Shown: piece by piece, positions 1 to 7,905 of the stretch | Layout of the letters: each line of letters starts with the position of its first letter | How positions within the stretch are numbered: the first letter of the stretch is position 1 | Source: Lysinibacillus antri | Lineage (GTDB): Bacteria > Bacillota > Bacilli > Bacillales_A > Planococcaceae | Assembly: GCF_003977595.1 (NCBI RefSeq) | Contig: NZ_RYYR01000025.1 | Span: forward strand, 1-57,385 | DNA: 57,385 nt | Reading direction: 5' to 3' | Translations under genes and position numbers: made by a program | The notes under the pieces: generated by a model | The model's input: only the letters and a program-made list of their open reading frames with translations | Database searches by the model: none | Told to the model about the DNA's origin: nothing

Positions 1-40
1 TAATGGCATCTAACTTTTCTTCTAAAGTAAATTTAGACAT
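1..40 (-). CDS. IS3-family transposase OrfA, N-terminal fragment
   Basis: The minus-strand ATG at 40-38 opens a frame reading MSKFTLEEKLDAI before the window ends. This resembles the helix-turn-helix start of IS3-family OrfA proteins, the DNA-binding half of the transposase that is normally joined to OrfB by frameshifting. A GGAGGT ribosome site lies about 9 bases upstream, inside an inverted repeat that may limit translation. Only 13 codons are visible, so the assignment depends mainly on the IS-like end next to it. Confidence 0.5.
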   Translation of the reverse strand, partial: MSKFTLEEKLDAI

Positions 41-95
41 AGAAAAACTGCACCTCCAATTATTAGATTTTGTCTAACAATTGGGGTGCAGTTCA
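1..95 (-). mobile_element. IS3-family insertion sequence, one end only (cut by window edge)
   Basis: Read on the minus strand, the outer end begins TGAACTGCACCCCAATTG at position 95 and is followed within 60 bases by a ribosome site and the start of a transposase-like frame. A TG... terminus with an OrfA-like start so close to the end is typical of IS3-family elements. The rest of the element lies outside the window, so family and intactness rest on about 95 bases. A short run of A follows the end; no target duplication can be checked. Confidence 0.55.
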
Positions 96-191
96 AAAAA
101 ATCTTAGCGGTCTTATTAATGGGTAATACTATGAGTAATTCCTATTTTATAGTTATATCTATTGTCATAACTTTAATAATTTAGTTAATAT

Positions 192-220
192 AAAACCTCT
201 TTTACTTATGGTACGGCTCA
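192..220 (-). repeat. rlmH 3'-end att-like repeat, copy 1
   Basis: On the minus strand this reads TGAGCCGTACCATAAGTAAA followed by AGAGGTTTTA. It matches the last codons and trailer of rlmH (copy 4, 11722-11754) with a few substitutions; the core is TACCATAA in place of TATCATAA. Orientation is the same as the other copies. It is the outermost visible boundary of the cassette array. Confidence 0.7.
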
Positions 221-279
221 TCTCACCTAATTAACTAGTGTTTTCGTTTAAACTAAAGGAAGTTTTTCGTCTTATTTAA

Positions 280-326
280 TAAAAAAGTAAGAGAGAATTT
301 ATTTAATTTCAATCTCTCCCTTTTTA
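280..326 (-). terminator. Possible terminator of the serine hydrolase gene
   Basis: On the minus strand, GGGAGAG and CTCTCTT enclose an AT-rich loop and are followed by a T-rich tract, just downstream of the hydrolase stop codon. The loop is long, so confidence is modest. Confidence 0.4.
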
Positions 327-369
327 TGTCTTTCAATAAGATACTTTTTCAAACCTTGCAATCGACTTA

Positions 370-1878
370 CTAATTATTTATTATCTTAAATTGGGTTCGA
401 TTGAATAACAAAAGCATCCACACCATTTTAGTTAAACCTAGAGCTAAAACCGTAAGTAAAGTAAAAAGTAGTACACAGGTCATATCAGACTGAACACTAA
501 ATAAAAACCCCCATGAGGGAACGCCCAATAGTTTCGGTCCTGCCACAATCATTCCAATTGATAAAATAATTTGCAAAGCTGTTTTGACCATTGACCGTTT
601 AGTGATTGTATTTAGCCTCACTAACTTTCTTTTTAAACGAAAGCTATACCATAGCAATCCTGCAAAAATTGTAACTACTATCATATCAAAAATCATATAA
701 TAACTTTTAAAACTAAGTGTTTTATCGACTTGTGGCTCTTTACCTAATAACATCGAAATAACACCATCCGTACTGATATGAGAGTCCCCTGGAGCAAAGG
801 TTCCTGTGTTGGTATTCGTTAAAATAACCACTCCTATTTTTTTCTCCGGAATGATATACATATCTGTTCTTGCTGCAGAAAATAAATCTCCTGAATGCCC
901 AATGACAGTTGTTCCTTGAACTTTTCTTTGCCACCAGCCCATTGCATAATTACCAAAAAACTCGTCATCTAAATACATTTTTGCTGTTTCTGAAGGAGTA
1001 TGAAGTGTTTGTATACCTTTTTCAGAAACTAACTTCTGCCCTGCTAGTGTCCCTTTATTCATATACATTAGCAAATACTTTCCCATATCCTCTACACTTG
1101 ATACCATATAACCGCTTGCTAAGAAGTTTGGCATGTCACTCATAATCGTCTTCGTTGGTAAAAGCTTTCCAAACCATGAAGTGAAATCTTTCGAAAGACC
1201 ATTTTTCTTTGCCTCCTCAATCGAAGTGTAAGAGGTGTTCATGTTTAATGGAGTTAAAATTTGTGTTTCAATATAATCAGCTAACTGCATCCCTGTTACG
1301 TACTCAACCACTAGACCCAAACTGACATAGTTTAAATTGGAGTATTCAAATTTCGTTCCTGTTGGGTGAATTAAGTCGACTTTTTTCATGAGCCTTACCG
1401 TTTCCTCTAACGATCTTTTCATCAAATCTTTCCCAATGACCACTTCAGATGGGAGTCCGCTTGTTTGATTTAATAGATGTCGAATCGTAATGCTCGTTGC
1501 TGCCTCTTCATTTTCCAATCTATACCATGGAATATACTGTTTAATCGATGCATCTAAATCAATTTTTCCTTGATCAACCAGCTGCATAATGGCTAAAGAC
1601 GTGAAAGATTTACTTACCGATGCCAGCTTCATTGGAGTCTGTACCGTCAAACTTATATCCGTATCAGCCTTTCCAAAAGCCTTTATGTGGACAATTTTAT
1701 CCTCCTGGAGGATTGCATAGGCTAAACCACTTATTGCTTGTACCTCCATTTGATTTTGCAAATATGAATCAATGTGTTGATACTTTCCCTCTTTACCCTC
1801 AGCCTCTACATACATTTCTAATGTTCCACTTAAGAGAAGTAAAGTCATACATAACAATATCACTATTCTTTTAATCAA
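370..1878 (-). CDS. Serine hydrolase, beta-lactamase/class C-like fold, membrane-anchored
   Basis: A 502-residue protein of the beta-lactamase-related (PBP4*/esterase-like) family. The N-terminal 20 residues form a hydrophobic signal peptide. The active-site motifs are SVSK at 87-90 (nucleophilic Ser and Lys), YSN at 179-181 and HSG at 328-330. About three hydrophobic segments follow at roughly 395-490, so the catalytic domain probably sits outside the cell on a C-terminal anchor. Such enzymes cut or esterify peptidoglycan peptides or small esters; the real substrate cannot be told from sequence. The start is TTG at 1878, with AGAAGGGA nine bases upstream. Two inverted repeats upstream and the adjoining two-component genes suggest it is their target. 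It lies in the cassette between rlmH-end copies 1 and 2. Confidence 0.8.
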   Translation of the reverse strand: MIKRIVILLCMTLLLLSGTLEMYVEAEGKEGKYQHIDSYLQNQMEVQAISGLAYAILQEDKIVHIKAFGKADTDISLTVQTPMKLASVSKSFTSLAIMQLVDQGKIDLDASIKQYIPWYRLENEEAATSITIRHLLNQTSGLPSEVVIGKDLMKRSLEETVRLMKKVDLIHPTGTKFEYSNLNYVSLGLVVEYVTGMQLADYIETQILTPLNMNTSYTSIEEAKKNGLSKDFTSWFGKLLPTKTIMSDMPNFLASGYMVSSVEDMGKYLLMYMNKGTLAGQKLVSEKGIQTLHTPSETAKMYLDDEFFGNYAMGWWQRKVQGTTVIGHSGDLFSAARTDMYIIPEKKIGVVILTNTNTGTFAPGDSHISTDGVISMLLGKEPQVDKTLSFKSYYMIFDMIVVTIFAGLLWYSFRLKRKLVRLNTITKRSMVKTALQIILSIGMIVAGPKLLGVPSWGFLFSVQSDMTCVLLFTLLTVLALGLTKMVWMLLLFNRTQFKIINN

Positions 1879-1941
1879 TTCGAGCAGTCCCTTCTTATAT
1901 CTTCAAACATATTATCTGACATAAAAAGGAACTCATAATAG

Positions 1942-1991
1942 TGACTACGGTCATATTGTATAAGTACTCCCCTAAGTTATGACTAGAGTCA
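1942..1991. promoter_or_regulatory. Two matching inverted repeats, candidate response-regulator operator
   Basis: TGACTACGGTCA (1942-1953) and TGACTAGAGTCA (1980-1991) share the pattern TGACTAnnGTCA and extend to GTCATA on one side. Their centres are 38 bases apart. They lie 64-113 bases upstream of the hydrolase start and reach the 3' end of the regulator gene. Assignment to this regulator is inferred from position. Confidence 0.45.
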
Positions 1992-2642
1992 TACCATACC
2001 TTCGTCTATAGCTTTTCTTGCAACTTTTAATCGATCATGTAAATCGAGCTTTGCATAGATATTGGAGATGTAGTTCTTTACAGTCCCTAATGATAAAAAT
2101 AACCGAGCTGATATCTCTGTGTTATTCAAACCTTCAGCAAGGCAACTTAAAATTTCCATCTCTCTTTCTGTTAAGCCATAATTATTTTGATTTTCCCCCA
2201 CTATTTTTTTAGGGATTTCACTGCTCATCTGTTCAATCAATAAATAGGCTATTTCTTTTGAAATAAAGGTTCCACCACGGGAAATCAGCTTCATTCCAGC
2301 TATTAAATCGATTGGATCGATTGCCTTAAGAAGATAACCCTCCGCTCCTACTTTTAACGCTTCCTTTACATATTTAATTTCTTGAAATGTTGTTAAAATA
2401 ACAATCTTGATTTGCGGCCATTTTAATTTAATAATTTTTGTAGCTTCAACTCCATCCAAAACAGGCATACGAACATCCATCAATACAATATCCGGTTTCA
2501 ATTTTTCACAATACTGGATCGCCTTTTCTCCATTTTCTGCAAGTCCAATAACATCAATATCATCATCCAGCAGAAAGGTATCCTGCAATCCTTCACGAAT
2601 GATTTCCTGATCATCTACTATGAGTAACTTTATTCTGTTCAT
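1989..2642 (-). CDS. NarL/LuxR-family response regulator
   Basis: A 217-residue two-component response regulator. The receiver domain has acidic residues DD at 10-11, the phosphorylated Asp at 56 (VLMDVRMP) and a conserved Lys near 105. The C-terminal LuxR-type helix-turn-helix starts at LTEREMEILSCLAEGL and contains TVKNYISNIYAKL. The frame is open upstream, but the ATG at 2642 has AAGGAGG at good spacing and gives the normal receiver start MNRIKLLIVDD. It overlaps the kinase gene by 32 bases, indicating translational coupling. It probably controls the neighbouring hydrolase gene through the paired inverted repeats. LiaR/DesR-type relatives respond to envelope stress; that role is only a possibility here. 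Confidence 0.85.
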   Translation of the reverse strand: MNRIKLLIVDDQEIIREGLQDTFLLDDDIDVIGLAENGEKAIQYCEKLKPDIVLMDVRMPVLDGVEATKIIKLKWPQIKIVILTTFQEIKYVKEALKVGAEGYLLKAIDPIDLIAGMKLISRGGTFISKEIAYLLIEQMSSEIPKKIVGENQNNYGLTEREMEILSCLAEGLNNTEISARLFLSLGTVKNYISNIYAKLDLHDRLKVARKAIDEGMV

Positions 2643-3834
2643 GTGTATATCCTCCTTGGTAAGGAATGCTGCAGGTAAGCTCCATACCGAACCCAGATGA
2701 AGCTGTAATATGTAAATTGCCATTTAAGGTTAATAGTCTTTGTCTCATACTATTCAGGCCAAAACCAAATTGAAATTCTTCTATACCGTCCCCATCATCT
2801 TTAATCGTTAGTATCACACCTTCACTCTCAAATGCAAAAGTAATCGTAATATTTTGAGCATTACCATGTCTTTTGGCATTAGTCAGTGCTTCTTGAAGAC
2901 AACGCATCAAAGTATACTGAGCATGGTAACCCACTTCTTGTATACTGCCAATATGTTTAAAGTCGATTTTTGTTCCTGTATTCTTTGCAAAATCATCAGC
3001 CAAGACCGACAATTTATATACTATGGATTCATCATTTACAAAGTCGTTATTCATGTGTATGTTTTGTCTAATTTCTTCAAGGCCTTTTCGGGTTGAATTT
3101 CTTAACACATGCAATTTATTAAGTGCTCTCTCTGTGTCGGAGCGCTTAAGATTCGAAATGATGCCATCAATTCCAACAATGACAGATGTAAAAGTATGTC
3201 CAACTGTATCATGCAGTTCACTTGCCATCCTGTTCCGTTCTTCCAGCAATGTTAAACTTTCAACTTGTTTAGCATACTGTTCCAAGACAATCTTCTGCTC
3301 ATTTATTAATGAGTACTGTTTCTGATTTTTCTTGAATAAATAATCCATCCGATTAAAGGTAAATCCAATCCCTAATGCAATCATATTGTTTAATAAATGT
3401 GTAAAAAGAATAATTAAAGGTTCACTGTGTAATACAAGTCCCATAACCGGTATCATCATTAATAGAAAACCTATACTCCACCATAAAAAACGATGCGAGT
3501 AGTAGAATCCTAGACTTATTAAAGGAATCAATAATAAAGATGAATCAGAGCCGACAAATAATAATAAATAAATATAAAGACTTCCAGTTAAGAGAAACTC
3601 TAGTAAATAGTACATTGGGTATGAATGATTAACATGCAGTAGAAAAAGTTGTGGAAGGAGATAAGACATCAGAAGCCATAATAACAATACAAGAAATGGA
3701 ACTGAAGTTTGATTAAATTCCTCATTATTAATAAAAATGAGAATCCATAATAAAAGCCATAATAAGCGTATTCCCATAAATACATAATCAATCCAATTCG
3801 GATGAAATTGCTTTCTTTTCATATCATCATCCAT
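2611..3834 (-). CDS. Sensor histidine kinase, HisKA_3 (LiaS/DesK/NarX type)
   Basis: A 407-residue membrane kinase. Residues 15-160 form about five or six hydrophobic segments with almost no extracellular loop, so it probably senses within the membrane. A coiled linker leads to the HisKA_3 motif ELHDTVGHTF with the phosphorylated His at 208. The ATPase domain shows an N box (EALTNAKRHGNA) and G boxes (DDGDGIEEFQFGFGLNSM). The chosen start gives MDDDMKRK with AAGGGA upstream; the ATG at codon 5 is an alternative. It is co-transcribed with the response regulator that overlaps its 3' end. The signal is unknown. Confidence 0.82.
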   Translation of the reverse strand: MDDDMKRKQFHPNWIDYVFMGIRLLWLLLWILIFINNEEFNQTSVPFLVLLLWLLMSYLLPQLFLLHVNHSYPMYYLLEFLLTGSLYIYLLLFVGSDSSLLLIPLISLGFYYSHRFLWWSIGFLLMMIPVMGLVLHSEPLIILFTHLLNNMIALGIGFTFNRMDYLFKKNQKQYSLINEQKIVLEQYAKQVESLTLLEERNRMASELHDTVGHTFTSVIVGIDGIISNLKRSDTERALNKLHVLRNSTRKGLEEIRQNIHMNNDFVNDESIVYKLSVLADDFAKNTGTKIDFKHIGSIQEVGYHAQYTLMRCLQEALTNAKRHGNAQNITITFAFESEGVILTIKDDGDGIEEFQFGFGLNSMRQRLLTLNGNLHITASSGFGMELTCSIPYQGGYTHEQNKVTHSR

Positions 3835-3921
3835 TCATTACTGTCCCTTAAAGACCTCTTTTTTTCTAAATATTAACACATAAAATAGAAAACATGTGTT
3901 ACATTCTTCCTTTAAGCAGGC

Positions 3922-3966
3922 ATAAAAAAGAGAAACCAAAACAACAAGTTGTGTAGGGTTTCTCCT
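3922..3966 (-). terminator. Strong hairpin, terminator-like on the minus strand
   Basis: GAGAAACC (3930-3937) pairs with GGTTTCTC (3957-3964), with a nested ACAAC/GTTGT pair between. On the minus strand a T run follows. It lies between rlmH-end copy 2 and the kinase gene, so it would stop transcription entering the cassette from the rlmH side. Confidence 0.5.
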
Positions 3967-4016
3967 AGTAAATTATAAGTAAGTCTAGTCTATATTAACT
4001 CTCTCTTCTATTCTTT

Positions 4017-4047
4017 AAAACCTCATTTACTTATGATACGGTTCACC
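4017..4047 (-). repeat. rlmH 3'-end att-like repeat, copy 2
   Basis: On the minus strand this reads GGTGAACCGTATCATAAGTA then AATGAGGTTTT. It preserves the rlmH end and the TATCATAA core exactly, and also matches the bases just after the rlmH stop codon (TGAGGTTTT). Copies 2 and 3 share a further TAC on the rlmH-proximal side that the real rlmH gene lacks. Confidence 0.8.
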
Positions 4048-4155
4048 GTAACTAATATAAGTGCAATTTTTTCTTTGTAAACATTCTTTTTATTTTACAT
4101 TTATAAGTATAAAATGTATTATATAATTAACACAAATAGGAGAGGAGTGTATTTT

Positions 4156-5607
4156 ATGTCTTTTATTACGCAAGAACAAATATTAAAAGTTTTAGTTGGC
4201 TTCAATCCTTGGTGGAATACAGAAAAAATTCCGGATAATTTAACTCGTCCTGTTAAAAGACTAGCGTTTTATGAAGCTAAAAAGATTTTTTATCATCCTC
4301 AAATACGTCGTGAAATTATACTTTCTGGTCCAAGACGAGTTGGCAAAACTACAATTATGTATCAAATGATGGAGGAATTAATTGAAACTGTCTCATCAAA
4401 ACAGATTCTTTATGTATCATTTGACCACCCTATGTTAAAGCTTTCTAATATTGGTGAAATAATTGATGTTTTTGAAAATAATATTTCATCCAATACTGAC
4501 GAATTATATCTATTCTTCGATGAAATTCAATATGCACCCGATTGGGATACCTGGTTAAAAACACTTTATGATCAACATCCACAATATAAAATCTTAGCTA
4601 CAGGATCTGCTAGTCCTATCATTTCAACTAAAATGGCTGAAAGTGGTGTTGGTAGATGGACTCAAATAAAAGTACCAACACTTTCCTTTTATGAGTACAT
4701 TGAACTTCTAGATATTGAGCGACCAAAACTGCCTTTAGGTATTAAACCTACATCTCTCGCTCAATTAACTACAAAAGAATTAGCTGATTTAATGATTTCC
4801 TTGAAGCCTTTACAAAGACATTTTCATAATTATTTATTAATTGGAGGATTCCCTGAAATTGCTCTAACCGATGACATTAGTTTCGCACAAAAAATAATCA
4901 GAGAAGATGTTGTAGATAAAGTCATTAAAAGGGATATCGTTTCTCTATTCAATGTCCGTAATGTTGCTGAATTTGAAAAAATCTTTTTATACTTGTGTAT
5001 GACAAGTAGTAATATCTTAGTACAAGATACAATTGCTAAAGAAGTAGGCGTAACTCGACAAACTATAAGTAACTATATTGAGTTACTTGAACAGGCTAAT
5101 TTAATTTATTCAAGTCGTCCATTAGATTTAAGTGGGAAAAAAATTCTAAAATCAAAACCTAAGATTTACCTAGCTGACCCTGCAATAAGGAATGCTGTTC
5201 TAATGCTGGGAGAAGAGGTATTAACAGATCCTTTAGAGATGGGTATTATAATTGAAACTGCGGTTTATAAACATATTCATACATTCTTTTATAAACAGCA
5301 ATTAGAAATTTGTTATTTTAGAGATGCGAAAACTCAAAAAGAAATTGATGTTATAGTATCATTCCCAATAGGAAGAATTTTAATTGAAGTAAAATACAGA
5401 CAAAACTCTACAATTTCTGAAAATGAAGCTATTGTTCAATGGGCTAATGATCCTAAAACTAAAGGTGCTATTATCGTTACTAAAAATGACGACGATTATG
5501 GTATTACAAAACATACTACTACAACCCCGGTTATACGAATTCCTGCCTTCGCATTTTTATACTTACTTGGAAACGCTGAAAAAGAGGGATACGCAAATCA
5601 AAAATAA
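4156..5607 (+). CDS. AAA-family ATPase with DUF4143 C-terminal domain
   Basis: A 483-residue ATPase of the type found in many bacteria and archaea with an AAA_14-like N-terminal domain and a DUF4143 C-terminal domain. The Walker A motif is GPRRVGKTT at 58-66 and the Walker B motif is LYLFFDEIQ with acidic residues near 122-123. A winged-helix-like segment follows (TRQTISNYIELLEQANLI). The C-terminal part carries EIDVIVSFPIGRILIEVKYR, which resembles the D...ExK core of PD-(D/E)xK nuclease folds. The biological role of this family is not established. The ATG at 4156 has AGGAGAGGAG upstream, so the 14 open codons before it are not counted. It is the only gene between rlmH-end copies 2 and 3 and has its own terminator. 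Confidence 0.82.
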   Translation: MSFITQEQILKVLVGFNPWWNTEKIPDNLTRPVKRLAFYEAKKIFYHPQIRREIILSGPRRVGKTTIMYQMMEELIETVSSKQILYVSFDHPMLKLSNIGEIIDVFENNISSNTDELYLFFDEIQYAPDWDTWLKTLYDQHPQYKILATGSASPIISTKMAESGVGRWTQIKVPTLSFYEYIELLDIERPKLPLGIKPTSLAQLTTKELADLMISLKPLQRHFHNYLLIGGFPEIALTDDISFAQKIIREDVVDKVIKRDIVSLFNVRNVAEFEKIFLYLCMTSSNILVQDTIAKEVGVTRQTISNYIELLEQANLIYSSRPLDLSGKKILKSKPKIYLADPAIRNAVLMLGEEVLTDPLEMGIIIETAVYKHIHTFFYKQQLEICYFRDAKTQKEIDVIVSFPIGRILIEVKYRQNSTISENEAIVQWANDPKTKGAIIVTKNDDDYGITKHTTTTPVIRIPAFAFLYLLGNAEKEGYANQK

Positions 5608-5613
5608 AATTAC

Positions 5614-5655
5614 ACCATTTAGAACACTGTCATTTCAAGGTTCTAAATGGTCTTT
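5614..5655 (+). terminator. Terminator of the DUF4143 ATPase gene
   Basis: ACCATTTAGAAC (5614-5625) and GTTCTAAATGGT (5640-5651) form a perfect 12-bp stem directly after the stop codon, followed by CTTTCT. Confidence 0.75.
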
Positions 5656-5660
5656 CTAAT

Positions 5661-5689
5661 AACCGCACTTACTTGTGATATGGTTCACC
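5661..5689 (-). repeat. rlmH 3'-end att-like repeat, copy 3
   Basis: On the minus strand this reads GGTGAACCATATCACAAGTA then AGTGCGGTT. It is the most diverged of the copies that keep GGTGAACC; the core is TATCACAA. Orientation matches copies 1, 2 and 4. Confidence 0.7.
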
Positions 5690-5760
5690 GTAGCAGGGCT
5701 AAATGAGGGTTTTTTCCTTGTCCATTTTAGATAGCTGGCTGAAGGATCACCCAATCTCTC

Positions 5761-6168
5761 TTACTCCAACAGTTCTTCCGGAAGCAGCTTAAATCCTTCA
5801 ATCATCGTGTCTTCTTCCACCTCGATCAATAGACAGCGTTTGCCATTGTAATTGACCTGTTTGACATATCTCAAGTCTTGAGGGCTGATCGCAATATTCG
5901 CTACTTTTGTGCTGATCTTAATGGACTTGGACGCGTAACTCGGAACGATATGGCTTGCTTTCATTTCATACGTTTTGTCTTCAACCACCTGCTGAAATGC
6001 CCTTTCCACTTTTTCCTTATTCACATCTTTTACGCCGCTCGACTTCAGCACACGTTCATTCTCTTTAGTATCTAAAGTAGGAGTACTCTCTTCTTCCACC
6101 ACTATTTTCAGTAAATCGTTATCCAACTTAAATTGTTTTCGAATCTCTGCTATATCTTTGTTATTCAT
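5761..6168 (-). CDS. DUF4317-like protein, internally shortened
   Basis: A 135-residue protein. The first ~25 residues (MNNKDIAEIRKQFKLDNDLL) look like the conserved start of DUF4317 proteins. The segment from about residue 40 to the end resembles the DUF4317 C-terminal region. Family members are several times longer as I recall them, so the middle appears to be missing while the frame stays open. It may be a remnant fused by an internal deletion or a short natural variant. Its base composition looks somewhat less AT-rich than its neighbours. It lies between copy 3 and the gerA operon and is transcribed away from that operon. No function is known. Confidence 0.5.
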   Translation of the reverse strand: MNNKDIAEIRKQFKLDNDLLKIVVEEESTPTLDTKENERVLKSSGVKDVNKEKVERAFQQVVEDKTYEMKASHIVPSYASKSIKISTKVANIAISPQDLRYVKQVNYNGKRCLLIEVEEDTMIEGFKLLPEELLE

Positions 6169-6425
6169 CTATAATTTTAACTCCTTGGCTAGTAAGATTC
6201 GTGTTTTGGACAAAAAAAGAGCATCCAAAGCTACAGTTAGCTTTTGACACTTCTTTATTATAACAATCTTTAAGATGAAGATTATGGATTGCCTTTGTTC
6301 CTCTTGGGTCGTTATGCACCTCTACGTGTTTTGTATATTTAAAAATTAAATTGCTAATAATGTGTATGAATATGGCACTTTTAAGTACCACTAGAAATTT
6401 TTTCTCAATACGGGAGGTGGGATGT

Positions 6426-7901
6426 ATGTTTTGGAAAAAAAAACAAATTGAAAGTAAGCTTGTTACTCAATCAATAGCTGAATCAGAATTATCAATAGAA
6501 TCTCTGAAAAAAAGCCTCGTTCAAATGGATGATGCAGAATTTGTGGAAATTGACATTTCCGATATTCGAAAAATTCATCTTGTTTACATACGAACTCTCA
6601 TTGACCAAGAAAAATTAAATGAAAGCATTATAAAACCTTTAACTAATTGTTCCAAACCGTCTATTCAAGATTGCATTGTGAATTCCTCAATTATTCCCAT
6701 TCCTATTTTTATAGAGGCAAAAAAACAATTGTTTTCAGGGTCCATTTTGTTATTTGATTCTTCGCAAAACCTTTGGTTAGCTGTGCCATTAAAAAATCCT
6801 ATTGGACGTGCCATTGAAACTTCTGAAACAGAAACTATCCTGTTCGGAGCAAAAGATAGCTTTAGTGAACAAGTAGAACAAAATATTACGCTTATTCGAA
6901 GACGACTCCCCATACATGAACTGAAAGCAGAGAAGTTTACTGTCGGTTCTATGAGTGAGACAAGTGTGGTTTTAATGTACATAGAGGGGCTAACTAATCC
7001 AGATTTTGTTTCAACAGTCAAAGAGAAGATTTCTGAAATTAATTTTGATCTCTTCTTTGACTCTTCTCAAGTTGCGGCATTCTTGGAGGAACATCAAAAC
7101 AGTATTTTTCCTCAGTTTCAGCAAACTGACCGGCCTGATGTAGTTGCTTATTCTCTGGGATTAGGAAAGATCACCCTTCTGGTAGACAATACACCATTTG
7201 CTCTTGTTGCACCCATAACTTTTTTCCATTTGTTCCAATCACCCGAGGACTATATTAATCGATGGGTAGTTGCCAGTTTTTTGCGCATCATCCGATATGT
7301 ATGTTTTATTCTGTCAGTCGCATTGATTCCTGTCTATGTGGCATTGACAACTCATCACTATGAAATGATTCCTATACAAACACTTCTGGTCTTGGTCGAC
7401 TCAAGGAGCAAGCTTCCTTTCACTCCTTTTTGGGAAGCATTTATCATGTTAACTTTTATTGAAATCATAAAAGAAGCAAGTTTAAGAATGCCTACAAAAA
7501 CAGGTCAAACACTTGGGGTTATTGGTGGTATTGTGATTGGTCAAGCGGCTGTTGAGGCTGGATTCGCTAGCAAAGTATTAATTGTCATGGTTGGGATCTC
7601 GACGATAGCTTCCTTTCTTGTTCCCAACTACCTTATGACAAAAGCAAATTCATTAATTCAATTGATGCTTCTTGTTTTTTCTTCTTTACTTGGGATAATT
7701 GGGATTGCACTAGGAAGCATTGCTATTTTAGCCCATCTTAATAGCTTGTCTTCAATCAAACAACCCTATTTTTCACCAGTTTCCCCTTTCTTTAGGAAGG
7801 ATTGGATTGACTTATTCATTCGAGGGCCATTAGTCAAAATGTCGGAGCGTCCAGAGCATCTTAAACCTCTAAAACCGAAGAGATATAAAACTAGGAGGTG
7901 A
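6426..7901 (+). CDS. gerAA: Spore germinant receptor subunit A (GerA family)
   Basis: A 491-residue GerA-family subunit. The N-terminal ~240 residues are soluble (DDAEFVEIDISDIRKIHLVYIRTLID region) and the C-terminal half has four or five membrane segments, as in GerAA/GerBA/GerKA. The conserved SLRMPTKTGQTLGVIGGIVIGQAAVEAG stretch is present in full. With subunits B and C it forms an inner-membrane receptor that senses nutrients in the dormant spore. The ATG at 6426 has GGGAGGTGG just upstream; the longer frame starting at 6351 has no ribosome site. It is the first gene of a three-gene operon and ends 4 bases before gerAB. Paralogues are numerous, so the specific receptor type and its ligand are unknown. 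Confidence 0.9.
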   Translation: MFWKKKQIESKLVTQSIAESELSIESLKKSLVQMDDAEFVEIDISDIRKIHLVYIRTLIDQEKLNESIIKPLTNCSKPSIQDCIVNSSIIPIPIFIEAKKQLFSGSILLFDSSQNLWLAVPLKNPIGRAIETSETETILFGAKDSFSEQVEQNITLIRRRLPIHELKAEKFTVGSMSETSVVLMYIEGLTNPDFVSTVKEKISEINFDLFFDSSQVAAFLEEHQNSIFPQFQQTDRPDVVAYSLGLGKITLLVDNTPFALVAPITFFHLFQSPEDYINRWVVASFLRIIRYVCFILSVALIPVYVALTTHHYEMIPIQTLLVLVDSRSKLPFTPFWEAFIMLTFIEIIKEASLRMPTKTGQTLGVIGGIVIGQAAVEAGFASKVLIVMVGISTIASFLVPNYLMTKANSLIQLMLLVFSSLLGIIGIALGSIAILAHLNSLSSIKQPYFSPVSPFFRKDWIDLFIRGPLVKMSERPEHLKPLKPKRYKTRR

Positions 7902-7905
7902 CTTG

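Noticed and set aside
6161-6391. Minus-strand open frame of 76 codons before the gerA operon
   Set aside because: It runs antisense through the gerAA upstream region, has no clear ribosome site and shows no family I know.
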